From Alphaproteobacteria bacterium (lineage in GTDB: Bacteria > Pseudomonadota > Gammaproteobacteria > JAGOUN01): a stretch of DNA of 43,143 bases. Below are positions 24,605 to 34,021 of this stretch, in pieces. Location of the stretch: assembly GCA_021151585.1 (NCBI GenBank), contig JAGKWX010000018.1, positions 1-43,143 of the forward strand. Direction: 5' to 3'. Each line of letters begins with the position of its first letter. The stretch's first letter is position 1. Made by a program: the position numbers and the translations under genes. Under the pieces are notes generated by a model. That model saw only the letters and a program-made list of their open reading frames with translations, did no database searches and had not been told where the DNA came from.

Positions 24605-25325
24605 TATACATTCTCGCTACTAATGATAGTGTTTTATTATTATCTAAATTTACTAAGGATATATTTACCTGCGTTCCTGATCGCCTTAACTCTAAACGAT
24701 TCATGTTACCCAGCACTTCTTCATCACGGGAATTTATATCTGAGACATATAATGACTTATTTTGCTTGATGAAGTATTTATGTTGCACCAACTTGGCAAT
24801 GTACATTTCATCAACACCAGACACCTGAATCGGTGAATAAAAACTAACTCGCGCTTGCTGATTATGGTTAATCTTAGTAATCGTTTTAATTTCGGCAATT
24901 TCAGCTTGCCAACAATTTTCAATAACAACCACATTATTTTCTTTTAAATTATTGTCTCCACTAATTAAAATATCATGGCCATTATTTTCCAAGATACGAT
25001 ATTGTTGCAAAGACATGTATTGACTTTCCAAACTACTATTAGTCGTTTTTAGCCATTCATCTGATAAATAACCACTAGGATCCATCGTATTGGATCGCTT
25101 CTGACCTTGGAGACAACCCAAATATCCAGACAATTCTACATCTTTCACTATCCAAGCAAAAACAACATTGTATTTTTCAATCATTTCAAGCGTAGTCGAT
25201 GAGGCATGTAAACTTTTTTCTAAAAAAAATGAATACCTAAACATTATTACCAGAACTAGTGCGCTAATTGACAATGCAATCATCATTTCCAGCATCGTAA
25301 AGCCAAATTTTTTGCTATACATCAT
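24594..25325 (-). CDS. Minor pilin (PilW-like)
   Basis: It has 243 residues. A class III signal peptide MMYSKKFG is followed by FTMLEMMIALSISALVLVI, with the conserved Glu at +5 of the mature helix, needed for pilin assembly. PilW features include DVELSGYLGCLQ after the helix and an Ile/Val-rich C-terminal region. I start at the ATG pair 25325/25322; the open frame runs 16 codons further upstream, inside the mini-pilin gene. It overlaps the mini-pilin stop, and its own stop overlaps the PilX-like gene. Confidence 0.82.
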   Translation of the reverse strand: MMYSKKFGFTMLEMMIALSISALVLVIMFRYSFFLEKSLHASSTTLEMIEKYNVVFAWIVKDVELSGYLGCLQGQKRSNTMDPSGYLSDEWLKTTNSSLESQYMSLQQYRILENNGHDILISGDNNLKENNVVVIENCWQAEIAEIKTITKINHNQQARVSFYSPIQVSGVDEMYIAKLVQHKYFIKQNKSLYVSDINSRDEEVLGNMNRLELRRSGTQVNISLVNLDNNKTLSLVARMYNAQ

Positions 25326-25476
25326 GAGAATATATTGCTGTGATAGCCATGGACGCTTGATTAATAACACCAAGAGAAAAACAAAGCTGCTCAGAAATAA
25401 CAGCTATTGAAATAGTAAAAATTAATAACGTCACGATAAGTTCAAAGAATGCATAACCATAAGGAATAGACAACAT
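25315..25476 (-). CDS. 53-residue mini-pilin (truncated PilV/FimT-like)
   Basis: This short gene encodes MLSIPYG followed by YAFFELIVTLLIFTISIAVI and about 25 more residues ending AIYSHDV. It has the prepilin peptidase site (Gly7) and Glu at +5 of the hydrophobic helix, so it is a genuine type IV prepilin N-terminus, but it stops just after the first helix; PilV proteins are normally about 150-180 residues. The stop overlaps the start of the PilW-like gene, where pilV is normally found. It may be a decayed pilV kept for translational coupling or a functional mini-pilin. Confidence 0.65.
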   Translation of the reverse strand: MLSIPYGYAFFELIVTLLIFTISIAVISEQLCFSLGVINQASMAITAIYSHDV

Positions 25477-25866
25477 AATAGCTTCTCAATAAATTATCTT
25501 AGATTCGCGTACTACGTTTGTGTGGCCGTTTTTAACTAGGGAATCTAATAATAAGGATGTAATTCAACAAAAAATAAAAAGAAAGAATATTGGGAAGGAA
25601 GGCAAGACTAAACTCTATCAATCAGCTCGAGCTTGCGCATAAGATACGATTCAAAACAACAATTAAATCTGCACAGAAAATAGACTAGAGCAGAGCAATT
25701 TTGCCAAGAAAACTATCTAAATTGTTTACTATTATTACCCAACAATACAACAATAGCAATAAGCTGACTATTTCGACCGCATTGCCAAAAGAAGCAACAC
25801 AAAAGAGCTTGCGGCGAAAAAAAACGACAGGTAAGATGACAAAAATTTTCCAAGTGCAATAATACC
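25477..25866. other. 390-base AT-rich intergenic region between divergent pilin genes and rlmD
   Basis: I find no convincing gene here. Two overlapping open frames on the minus strand (within 25685-25949) run into rlmD and have no family features or ribosome-binding sites. The stretch contains an inverted repeat TAGATTC/GAATCTA (25500-25506 and 25541-25547) ahead of the pilin genes and a weak promoter for rlmD (TTGCGG 25809-25814, 17 bases, TAAGAT 25832-25837). Its length suggests room for regulation of both divergent units. Confidence 0.5.
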
Positions 25867-27213
25867 ATGATGCGAAAACGTCGAAAACCGCTGCCCACAA
25901 ACACGCCATCTATCCAGATAAGTTCACTCAGCCATGAAGGGCGAGGCATAGCTCATATTGATGGCAAAACAACATTTGTGCACAATGCTCTGCCCGAAGA
26001 AAAAGTTGACTTTGAGTATACATACAGCAGCCGAGCATATAATGAAGGTGTTGCAATTCGTATTTTAGAGGCTTCAACACATCGCATCACGCCGGCTTGT
26101 CCACATTATCAGATCTGTGGAGGCTGTCAGTTACAACATATGGATATGAACTTGCAACTCGATTATAAGCAAAAAGTATTATTGGAACAGCTAGCGCATT
26201 TTGGCAATGTGACACCAACGATTGTTTTACCTCCTCTGAGCGGACAGGAGTGGCAATATCGACATAAAGCACGACTAGGCGTACGCTATGTTGAAAAAAA
26301 AGGAAATCGTATTTTAGTCGGCTTTCGTGAAAGAAATGGTCGTTTTTTAGCAGACATGCAACAATGTGATATCTTACACCCTAGCATCGGAAAAAAATTA
26401 GTTACATTAAGCGCCCTGGTGAAGAATTTAAGCTGCTATCAACAGATTCCTCAAATTGAAGTAGCTATCGGAAATAATCAAGCAGCCATCATTTTACGAC
26501 ATATGGAACCTCTCACTGACCATGATTTAGAGCAATTAAAAAGTTTTAGTCAACAACACAATATTCAAATTTATTCTCACCCCAATCCGCCCTTGGTAAT
26601 CAAAAAATTATTCCCGGATGATGGCTATGAGCGCCTAAAATATCAACTACCAAAATACTCCCTTGAGATGCTATTTCACCCAAGTGATTTTACACAAATC
26701 AATGAAGAAATGAATCAAATGATGATTGATCGCGCTCTTGAACTATTAAACCCTCAACAACATGAAACTATTTTAGATTTGTTTTGCGGCATAGGAAACT
26801 TCACCCTGCCTATCGCGCGTTATGCTCAACATGTCGTTGGCGTCGAGGGGGCCGAATCAGCCGTAGTGCGCGCCCGAGAAAATGCACAACACAATAATAT
26901 TCATAACGTCGAATTTTTTACCGCAGATTTAAGCAAAGATTGCGCATCGCAACCATGGCATCAACGTCGTTATGATAAAATTTTACTAGATCCCTCGCGT
27001 GCCGGAGCCGATGGATTTTTAGCGACACTACCTCATCATCTACAAGCAGATACCATCGTTTATGTTTCTTGCAACCCAGCGACTTTATCACGAGATGCTG
27101 GCATCTTAGTTAATCAACTAGGCTACACCCTTGACTCAGCAGGGATTATGAATATGTTTCCTCACACAGCGCATGTAGAATCGATTGCTTTATTTACAAA
27201 AAAACAAAATTGA
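25867..27213 (+). CDS. rlmD: 23S rRNA (uracil-5-)-methyltransferase RlmD
   Basis: RlmD methylates U1939 of 23S rRNA using SAM. It has 448 residues: an N-terminal TRAM domain (about 10-68), iron-sulfur cysteines C78, C84 and C87 (CPHYQICGGC) plus the one in QQCDILHP, a central domain, then the Rossmann methyltransferase with ILDLFCGIGNFTLPIA, DPSRAGADG and the catalytic-cysteine motif YVSCNPATLSRD. Start ATG at 25867 (a second ATG follows directly); the ribosome-binding site is weak. In E. coli rlmD neighbours barA; here an isolated HPt domain of that type follows. Confidence 0.96.
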   Translation: MMRKRRKPLPTNTPSIQISSLSHEGRGIAHIDGKTTFVHNALPEEKVDFEYTYSSRAYNEGVAIRILEASTHRITPACPHYQICGGCQLQHMDMNLQLDYKQKVLLEQLAHFGNVTPTIVLPPLSGQEWQYRHKARLGVRYVEKKGNRILVGFRERNGRFLADMQQCDILHPSIGKKLVTLSALVKNLSCYQQIPQIEVAIGNNQAAIILRHMEPLTDHDLEQLKSFSQQHNIQIYSHPNPPLVIKKLFPDDGYERLKYQLPKYSLEMLFHPSDFTQINEEMNQMMIDRALELLNPQQHETILDLFCGIGNFTLPIARYAQHVVGVEGAESAVVRARENAQHNNIHNVEFFTADLSKDCASQPWHQRRYDKILLDPSRAGADGFLATLPHHLQADTIVYVSCNPATLSRDAGILVNQLGYTLDSAGIMNMFPHTAHVESIALFTKKQN

Positions 27214-27249
27214 TGACACTAGCGTAACAGCACTAAGGAGTTTGTTCAC

Positions 27250-27615
27250 ATGTTTAACATCGAAAGCATCCCAAGCAAACATTATGACCTGACTGCTTCA
27301 CTAAAAATAATGAATAATAATGAGCCGGTTGTACGCGAACTCGCGGACATGCTTTATAAAAATTTACCCGAATTTAAACACCAACTTCACACCGCTTTTT
27401 CGGAAAATAATATTGCAGTGATTCAAGCCCTGGCACATAAATTACATGGCGGTATTTGCTATGTCATTTCACCGCGCTTAGAATCTTTACTGTCTCAACT
27501 GCAATCAGCATGCAAACAATCACCAGAACAAATACCATTAATTAGCCCTCATATCATTCCGAGCATAGATGCCCTCGAAACAACATTGAGAGATACTTTC
27601 AAATTGCTTTCATAG
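27250..27615 (+). CDS. Stand-alone HPt phosphotransfer protein (BarA/GacS-type)
   Basis: It has 121 residues. A single HPt four-helix domain with the phospho-accepting His63 in AHKLHGGICYV, which fits HxLHG and resembles the C-terminal HPt domain of BarA/GacS hybrid kinases, including the following PRLESLLSQLQSACKQ helix. There is no kinase or receiver domain and no membrane segment. It starts 36 bases after rlmD with a GGAG site. Function inferred: relay of phosphate between a hybrid kinase elsewhere and a response regulator such as GacA/UvrY. Confidence 0.85.
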   Translation: MFNIESIPSKHYDLTASLKIMNNNEPVVRELADMLYKNLPEFKHQLHTAFSENNIAVIQALAHKLHGGICYVISPRLESLLSQLQSACKQSPEQIPLISPHIIPSIDALETTLRDTFKLLS

Positions 27616-27671
27616 CATCTGATAGAATGCTAGAATTCGTGGCTTACATTGGATTGTTTTGGAGTCTTATT

Positions 27672-28772
27672 ATGACCAAGCGTATGATCATTATGCTACT
27701 AAGCCTAGCATTACTCTTTGGCCTGATCACCGGGTGGTATTTTTTCAAGCAAAGCAAAATCAATGAATATATGAAAGCCATGCAGTTTGCAACCGCCACC
27801 GTGTCCACCACCGTTGCTAACAAAGAAAACTGGAAAACTTTTATCTCCGAAACAGGCTCTGTAGTCGCGATTAATGGCGTCAATGTCACAACGCAAGCAA
27901 GCGGCATAGTAAGCGCCATTCTTTTTAAGCCGGGCAGCATGGTGCATAAAGGCGATATTTTATTAGATTTAGATGATAGACAACTACAAGCAAATGTTGA
28001 TAATGCCAAAGCACAATTACTATATGCTGAGCAAAACCATCGCGAAATTAAAGAACTATTTAACGTTGGCGCTGCATCAAAAAATTCTTTAGAAACAACT
28101 CAAGCAAATTTAGCGACAGCACAAGCAAATTTAGCTGCCGCAGAGGCAGAAATTTCTTATCTTCATATTCCAGCGCCTTTTGATGGCAAAATCGGCATTC
28201 ATCAAGTCAATGTCGGTCAATATTTACAACCAGGCACAGCGATTGCGTCTTTGCAGCAATTAGATCCTCTCTATGTACAATTTGCCGTCGCACAACAAGA
28301 TTTGGCTCAAATTCACCCGGATCAAGACGTGGAAGTAAGCATAGATACCAACCCCAACCATATTTATCATGGAAAAATAACCGCTATTGATTCAACCGTT
28401 GACCCTGATACACGGAACGCACAAGTACAAGCAACCATCCATAATGATGACATGCTATTACTGCCGGGCATGTTTGCTCAAATCAATGTGTTACTAGCGC
28501 AGGCCGATGACGTCATTACACTCCCCCAAACAGCCATAAATTATAACTTATTTGGCAATTCAGTATTAGTCGCTATCCCAGAAGACACTCAAGCAACTGA
28601 CGGCAAACAAATTTATGTTTTAAAATTACAATATGTTTCAACAGGTGAAGAGCGTAAAGGCTCAGTCGCCATCACTAAAGGCCTGAAGGGCGGAGAGATT
28701 GTCGTCAACTCAGGGCAACTTAAAGTTGCCGAGGGATCACGCGTGACCATTAACAATAGCATTACGCCTTAA
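27672..28772 (+). CDS. RND efflux periplasmic adaptor (membrane fusion protein)
   Basis: It has 366 residues: one N-terminal membrane anchor (MIIMLLSLALLFGLITGWYFF), a split lipoyl domain (GSVVAINGVNVTTQASGIVS and IPAPFDGKIGIHQVNVGQYL), an alpha-hairpin rich in Ala/Gln/Asn (LETTQANLATAQANLAAAEAEI), and beta-barrel and membrane-proximal domains. It bridges the inner-membrane pump to an outer-membrane channel. The ATG at 27672 has GGAG 7 bases upstream; 15 more codons are open before it. Its partner pump follows after 117 bases. Confidence 0.93.
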   Translation: MTKRMIIMLLSLALLFGLITGWYFFKQSKINEYMKAMQFATATVSTTVANKENWKTFISETGSVVAINGVNVTTQASGIVSAILFKPGSMVHKGDILLDLDDRQLQANVDNAKAQLLYAEQNHREIKELFNVGAASKNSLETTQANLATAQANLAAAEAEISYLHIPAPFDGKIGIHQVNVGQYLQPGTAIASLQQLDPLYVQFAVAQQDLAQIHPDQDVEVSIDTNPNHIYHGKITAIDSTVDPDTRNAQVQATIHNDDMLLLPGMFAQINVLLAQADDVITLPQTAINYNLFGNSVLVAIPEDTQATDGKQIYVLKLQYVSTGEERKGSVAITKGLKGGEIVVNSGQLKVAEGSRVTINNSITP

Positions 28773-28811
28773 ATATAATAGATGTTCACTTTTTATGGTT
28801 AGTAAGTCATC

Positions 28812-28825
28812 CCAGCCATCGCTGG
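28812..28825. repeat. Small inverted repeat between adaptor and pump genes
   Basis: CCAGC-CATC-GCTGG forms a five-pair hairpin with a four-base loop within GTCATCCCAGCCATCGCTGG. Its CCAGCC core resembles the palindrome at 18139-18156, raising the possibility of a dispersed small repeat family. With only two loosely similar copies this is weak. Confidence 0.3.
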
Positions 28826-28889
28826 CATGAGATAGTCGTGATTGTTAACAGGCAACGATTATTCTGGTTAGAGATAGGAAAATAATTTT

Positions 28890-31800
28890 ATGAAATTTAC
28901 TGATCTTTTTATTAAACGTCCGGTACTGGCAACAGTAGTGAGTTTATTGATTTTACTACTTGGACTCTATTCAATATTTAAATTACCCCTAAGTGAATAT
29001 CCAAAAACTGAAAGCACGATGATTACCGTTTCAACCAGCTACCCTGGCGCAAGCGCGTCACTCATGCAAGGATTTATCACTACGCCATTGATGCGCGCGG
29101 TCTCTCAGGCTAACGGCATTGATTATATGACAACATCAAGCACGCAAGGATCCAGTATTATTACGATTTATATGAAATTAAACTATGATCCGAATGCAGC
29201 ACTCGCCGAAGTACTAACACAAACTAATAGCGTACAAAATCAATTACCTTCGGCTGCGCAACAACCTGTCATCACCGTCAGCGCAGCGCAACAATTCGAT
29301 TTAATGTATTTGAGCTTTAGCAGTAACAGCATGACACCAGAAGAAATTACCGATTACTTGACTCGCGTCATCCAGCCACACTTAGTCAGCTTAGAAGGAA
29401 TTACGAAAGCCGAAATATTGGGCGGACAAACCTTCAGTATGCGGATTTGGCTCGATCCGCTACGTATTCAAAAGTTTAATATTCAACCATCGCAAATTAG
29501 TGAGGCGTTGAGCAAAAACAATTTCCAAACCTCCGTCGGCGAAACCAAAGGAGAATTGGTAGTATATAACGTACAAGCCAATACTGACCTGCATGATGCG
29601 AAATCATTTGAAAATATTGTCGTTGCTAATGTCAACGGAACATTCGTCCGCTTAAAAGATATTGCGCGCATTGAGCTAGGGTCACAATCTTATGATTCCA
29701 ACGTTTATTTTAATAAAAAACAGGCTGTATTTATTGGTATTGTCACAACGCCAGAAGCGAGCCCCTTGGTCGTAAGCAAAGAAGTACATGCCATCATGCC
29801 AGATCTTGAAAAATCTTTCCCAACCGGCTTAGAAAGCAAAATCGTCTACGATAGCTCAACATACATCCAAGAGTCGATGCACGAAGTTATTACCACCATA
29901 GTTATTACTGCCTTGATAGTCGTATTAGTCATTTTTGCATTTATTGGATCGGTCCGCGCAGTCGTAATCCCAGTTGTCACTATGCCTTTATCTATTATTG
30001 GCGTATGTTTTTTTATGTTATTACTAGGTTATTCACTAAATTTATTAACATTACTCGCCATGGTTTTAGCTATTGGCCTTGTCGTTGATGACGCCATTGT
30101 GGTTGTTGAAAATATCTACCGACATATTGAAGAAGGCAAAACTACTATAAACGCAGCCCTATTAGGTGCACGCGAAATCGCTTCACCTATCATGTCCATG
30201 ACCATTACTTTAGCTGCTGTATATGCGCCGATTGGTTTTATGACAGGATTAACCGGACAGCTATTTACAGAGTTTGCATTTACTCTTGCAGGCTCAGTCA
30301 TTATATCAGGCATAATTGCGCTAACATTAACGCCGATGATGTGCTCAAAATTTTTAGCACCATCGATTATGCAGGAGCGGTTTGTCATATATATCGATAA
30401 AATTTTTGATCGATTACGACAATCTTATCAGCGACGTCTAACCAACATATTAAACTATAGACCCGTAACTTTAGTCTTTGCCATGATTATTTTAGCAAGC
30501 TGTTATTTTCTTGCCGCCACCACTCAATCAGAACTGGCCCCTAGCGAAGATCAAAGCATGCTATGGGCTGTTTATAACGGTCCGAATTACGCAAATCTTG
30601 ATTATATGACAAAATTCTCGGCGCCCATTGACACATTATTTTCCTCTATACCTGAAGCGGCAGATTATTTTATGGTTAATGGCATGTCGGGCGTCAATTC
30701 CGGCATTTCTGGAATTATTTTGAAACCATGGAATGAACGTACGAAGTCAGAAGAAGAAATTAAAAATGAAATTCAGCCACAATTAAGCAATTTAGCCGGT
30801 GTACAAACTGTTGTTTTTGCACCACCATCTTTGCCAGGAAATAGTGGCGGACTACCTGTGCAATTTATTATTACCACAACAGAGGATTTTCCGGTTTTAT
30901 ACGATGCGCAAGAAAAATTAAAACAAGCGGCTCAGCAAAGCGGCCTATTCGCTTATGTTGATGCCACGTTAATGTATAATAATCCGCAAATCGATATAAA
31001 TATTGATCGCAACCGCGCAGCCGATGTCGGCATCACGATGCAAGATATTGGAGATGTCTTGTCTTTATTTGTCAGTGGCAACTATGTAAATTGGTTTAGC
31101 ATGCACGATATGAGCTACCAAGTTATCCCTCAAGTCGAACAAAAATACCGTTATAACCCAGACGATCTAAAAAAATACTATATCAAAACACAAAGCGGCG
31201 AAAATATCCCCCTGTCAAACATAGCAACACTTTCACAAGGCGTACAACCCAATGCCCTCACGACCTTTCAACAATTAAATTCCGCAACTGTTGAAGGCGT
31301 GATGATTCCAGGCCGAACTGTTACCGAAGGCTTAAATTTTTTACGCGCACAAGCAAAAGAGATGCTCCCTAAGGGCATGTCATTTGATTATGCTGGAGAA
31401 TCGCGACAAACCATGCAAGAAGGCAATACGTTAGTGTTGACCTTCTTTTTAGCACTCATCGTCATTTATTTAGTACTTGCCGCCAAATTTGAATCATGGC
31501 GCGATCCACTCGTAATATTAATTAGCGTACCCATGTCGATTTGCGGCGCGTTAATTCCGTTAAACTTAGGCTTTGCCAGCTTAAATATTTATTCAGGCAT
31601 TGGCTTAGTCACATTAATTGGACTAATCAGCAAACACGGTATTCTGATGGTCGAATTTGCCAATAATTTACAACGCAATGAAAAACTCACTATTCACGAA
31701 GCGATTATCACATCAGCAACATTGCGTTTACGCCCAATCTTAATGACGACATGCGCCATGGTATTTGGCGTATTACCCCTATTATTCGCCAATGGCGCAG

Positions 31801-31928
31801 GATCACATAGTCGCTTTGATATTGGCTTGGTGATTTTCTCCGGCATGATCATCGGCACCATGTTCACTCTGTTTGTTGTACCAACGATGTATACATTTTT
31901 GGCAAAAAATCATGCTGAGGGCTCATGA
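28890..31928 (+). CDS. RND multidrug efflux pump, inner-membrane subunit (AcrB/MexI family)
   Basis: A proton-driven trimeric exporter with 1012 residues. N-terminus MKFTDLFIKRPVLATVVSLL, TM4 with the proton-relay aspartates in GLVVDDAIVVVENIYRH, the TM10 lysine in LISKHGILMVEF, and the large porter/docking loops after TM1 and TM7. Twelve membrane segments in two pseudo-repeats. The length and sequence pattern fit the HAE-1 multidrug group, closer to the MexK/MexI type than to AcrB. An AGGA site precedes the ATG. No outer-membrane factor gene is in the window, so a shared TolC is assumed. Confidence 0.95.
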   Translation: MKFTDLFIKRPVLATVVSLLILLLGLYSIFKLPLSEYPKTESTMITVSTSYPGASASLMQGFITTPLMRAVSQANGIDYMTTSSTQGSSIITIYMKLNYDPNAALAEVLTQTNSVQNQLPSAAQQPVITVSAAQQFDLMYLSFSSNSMTPEEITDYLTRVIQPHLVSLEGITKAEILGGQTFSMRIWLDPLRIQKFNIQPSQISEALSKNNFQTSVGETKGELVVYNVQANTDLHDAKSFENIVVANVNGTFVRLKDIARIELGSQSYDSNVYFNKKQAVFIGIVTTPEASPLVVSKEVHAIMPDLEKSFPTGLESKIVYDSSTYIQESMHEVITTIVITALIVVLVIFAFIGSVRAVVIPVVTMPLSIIGVCFFMLLLGYSLNLLTLLAMVLAIGLVVDDAIVVVENIYRHIEEGKTTINAALLGAREIASPIMSMTITLAAVYAPIGFMTGLTGQLFTEFAFTLAGSVIISGIIALTLTPMMCSKFLAPSIMQERFVIYIDKIFDRLRQSYQRRLTNILNYRPVTLVFAMIILASCYFLAATTQSELAPSEDQSMLWAVYNGPNYANLDYMTKFSAPIDTLFSSIPEAADYFMVNGMSGVNSGISGIILKPWNERTKSEEEIKNEIQPQLSNLAGVQTVVFAPPSLPGNSGGLPVQFIITTTEDFPVLYDAQEKLKQAAQQSGLFAYVDATLMYNNPQIDINIDRNRAADVGITMQDIGDVLSLFVSGNYVNWFSMHDMSYQVIPQVEQKYRYNPDDLKKYYIKTQSGENIPLSNIATLSQGVQPNALTTFQQLNSATVEGVMIPGRTVTEGLNFLRAQAKEMLPKGMSFDYAGESRQTMQEGNTLVLTFFLALIVIYLVLAAKFESWRDPLVILISVPMSICGALIPLNLGFASLNIYSGIGLVTLIGLISKHGILMVEFANNLQRNEKLTIHEAIITSATLRLRPILMTTCAMVFGVLPLLFANGAGSHSRFDIGLVIFSGMIIGTMFTLFVVPTMYTFLAKNHAEGS

Positions 31929-31969
31929 CTAAATTAGAGGGCGCGCGGCTTTAACTGCGGAACCTAGGT

Positions 31970-34021
31970 TTAAACACCAAAATACTCATCCGCCCTAAAG
32001 CGCTCACCAAACTTACTGTGCAACTCTTTAAAACGCCCTCTCACCTTATCAAAACCAACTGTTTTAGCATATTGAATGGGGCCACCGCGGAATGGTGCAA
32101 AACCCGTGCCAAAAACCATGCCAGCATCTAACATATCGTCATCACTGACGATACCTTCAGATAAGCAGCGCGCAGACTCATTCAGCATGCGATAAATTAA
32201 TCTTTCAGTAATAAGATCATCAGATAGATTAGTGAGATCAACTGCTTTTACATGCTGCTTTTTACCATGACGATAAGCATAAAAACCTTGTGATGTTTTT
32301 TTGCCTAATTTTTTTTGCGCCACTTTATTTTGTAAAATTTGCGGCACTTCACCACCCATATGCTGCGTTAATTCTTTCGCTACCGATAAACAAATGTCTA
32401 AACCAACGGTATCTGCTAATTCAATCGGCCCCATTGGCATCCCAAATTGTTTCGCCGCATAATCAATTCGTTCAATGGGAACACCTTCTTCTATTAACAT
32501 CACACTTTCCATAAGATATGGCATGAGAATGCGATTAACTAAGAAGCCGGGATGACTTTTTACATTCAATGGTAATCGTTTAATTTGTTTCACGAAGGCA
32601 GATGCTTGATTAATAACAGTTTCGCTAGTTTTATCGCCGCGCACCACTTCAACCAATTGCATCATAGAAACGGGATTAAAAAAGTGGATTCCAACTAATC
32701 GCGATGGGTCACTTAAAACCGTATTCATTTCATCCAAAGCAATGCTCGATGTATTAGTGGCGAAAATTGCAGTTGTTTTGGCAATTTTTTCCATTTCTTT
32801 TAAAATATTTTGCTTGGCTTCTAAGTTTTCATAAATGGCCTCGATAATAATATCCGCATGGCGCATACCTTCGCCAACAACATCAGGCATTAAACGATCA
32901 TTTGCTGCTTGAATTAAATGCTTAAACTTTAATTTCTTAGCAAATAAAGCTTGGGCACGAACCATCGCTGGCGCAATAAAAGATGCTTCACGATCTTGTA
33001 AAGTAACTTTAATGCCGTTTAATGCGCACCAAGAGGCAATATCTCCGCCCATGGTGCCGGCACCAATAATATGTACATGTTGAACGGGGGCAACATCCTT
33101 GAACCCGCTTTTTAACTTTGTTTGCAAGAAAAATAAACGAATCAAATTTTGTGATGCTTCAGTTGGGAATAGTGAAACAAGTGAAGCAGCCTCATAAGCA
33201 TAGGCCTCTTCGCTAACCCCATGTTTTTGCCATTGCATTAATAAAGCTTCTAAAGCTGGATAATGACTCATCACGGTTTTTTTAGCCATTTGCTTGCGTA
33301 TAAGGTTGGCAATAAGTGGGCGTATACATTTTGCATTACTTGCTTTTTTTAGATAAAGCCGCAACCTTTGCTGAAATAATGCAGGTCTTGTTAGCCGAAC
33401 CTGTTTTATGTTGCTTTGAATAATACTGCGCGCAGCATGTTCCAACGCTCTTGTTGGCAAAACATAATCTAGAATCTGCAACTTAGCCGCCTGGTAGGCA
33501 GTTAAACTTTTACCAGATAAAATCAAGGGCAGTGCTTGCAAAGAACCAATTAATCTTGGCAAGCGAATAGAACCACCCCATCCTGGATGGATACCCAGTT
33601 TAATTTCAGGCAAACCTATTTGTGTTGAATCACTGTCTGACGCGATACGATAAGTACAAGCAAGCACCAATTCAAAACCACCACCTAAGCAGGTACCATC
33701 AATAATCGCCAGCGTTGGTTTACGCATTTTTTCTAACTGAGCAAAAACTTCTTGTCCATATAAAACTAACTTTAATCCTTCATCTGGGTTTTTACATGCT
33801 TGAAACTTTGCGATATCTGCACCAGCAATAAAGCCTGTTTTTTTGCCTGAGCGAATAATCAAGCCAATAGCATCATTCGATTCCGTTATTTTTATAATAT
33901 TATCTAATTCAAATAGTGTATCGTAATCCAAGGTGTTTACTGATGCTTCTACTTTATCAAATGTTGCCCACGCAATTTTTTGTGCATCGATTTCATAGCG
34001 CCAGTGTTTTAAATCCATCAT
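31970..34021 (-). CDS. Fatty-acid oxidation multifunctional subunit: enoyl-CoA hydratase / 3-hydroxyacyl-CoA dehydrogenase
   Basis: It carries out the hydration and dehydrogenation steps of beta-oxidation (FadB/FadJ family). It has 683 residues: an N-terminal crotonase domain (about 15-190) with oxyanion-hole segments GFIAGADIAKFQ and DGTCLGGGFELVLACTYRIA, and catalytic GLPEIKLGIHPGWGGS; then the NAD-binding domain with HIIGAGTMGGDIASWCA (about 325), NTSSIALDEM and GIHFFNPVSMMQLVEVV; then two C-terminal helical domains (FGTGFAPFRGGP). It is somewhat shorter than FadB/FadJ (about 715-730). TAATG overlap with the thiolase and a GAGGAG site. Confidence 0.94.
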   Translation of the reverse strand: MMDLKHWRYEIDAQKIAWATFDKVEASVNTLDYDTLFELDNIIKITESNDAIGLIIRSGKKTGFIAGADIAKFQACKNPDEGLKLVLYGQEVFAQLEKMRKPTLAIIDGTCLGGGFELVLACTYRIASDSDSTQIGLPEIKLGIHPGWGGSIRLPRLIGSLQALPLILSGKSLTAYQAAKLQILDYVLPTRALEHAARSIIQSNIKQVRLTRPALFQQRLRLYLKKASNAKCIRPLIANLIRKQMAKKTVMSHYPALEALLMQWQKHGVSEEAYAYEAASLVSLFPTEASQNLIRLFFLQTKLKSGFKDVAPVQHVHIIGAGTMGGDIASWCALNGIKVTLQDREASFIAPAMVRAQALFAKKLKFKHLIQAANDRLMPDVVGEGMRHADIIIEAIYENLEAKQNILKEMEKIAKTTAIFATNTSSIALDEMNTVLSDPSRLVGIHFFNPVSMMQLVEVVRGDKTSETVINQASAFVKQIKRLPLNVKSHPGFLVNRILMPYLMESVMLIEEGVPIERIDYAAKQFGMPMGPIELADTVGLDICLSVAKELTQHMGGEVPQILQNKVAQKKLGKKTSQGFYAYRHGKKQHVKAVDLTNLSDDLITERLIYRMLNESARCLSEGIVSDDDMLDAGMVFGTGFAPFRGGPIQYAKTVGFDKVRGRFKELHSKFGERFRADEYFGV

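Noticed and set aside
25685..25949. Two overlapping minus-strand ORFs of 74 and 78 codons upstream of rlmD
   Set aside because: They run antisense into rlmD, have no ribosome-binding sites or domain features, and look like chance open frames.
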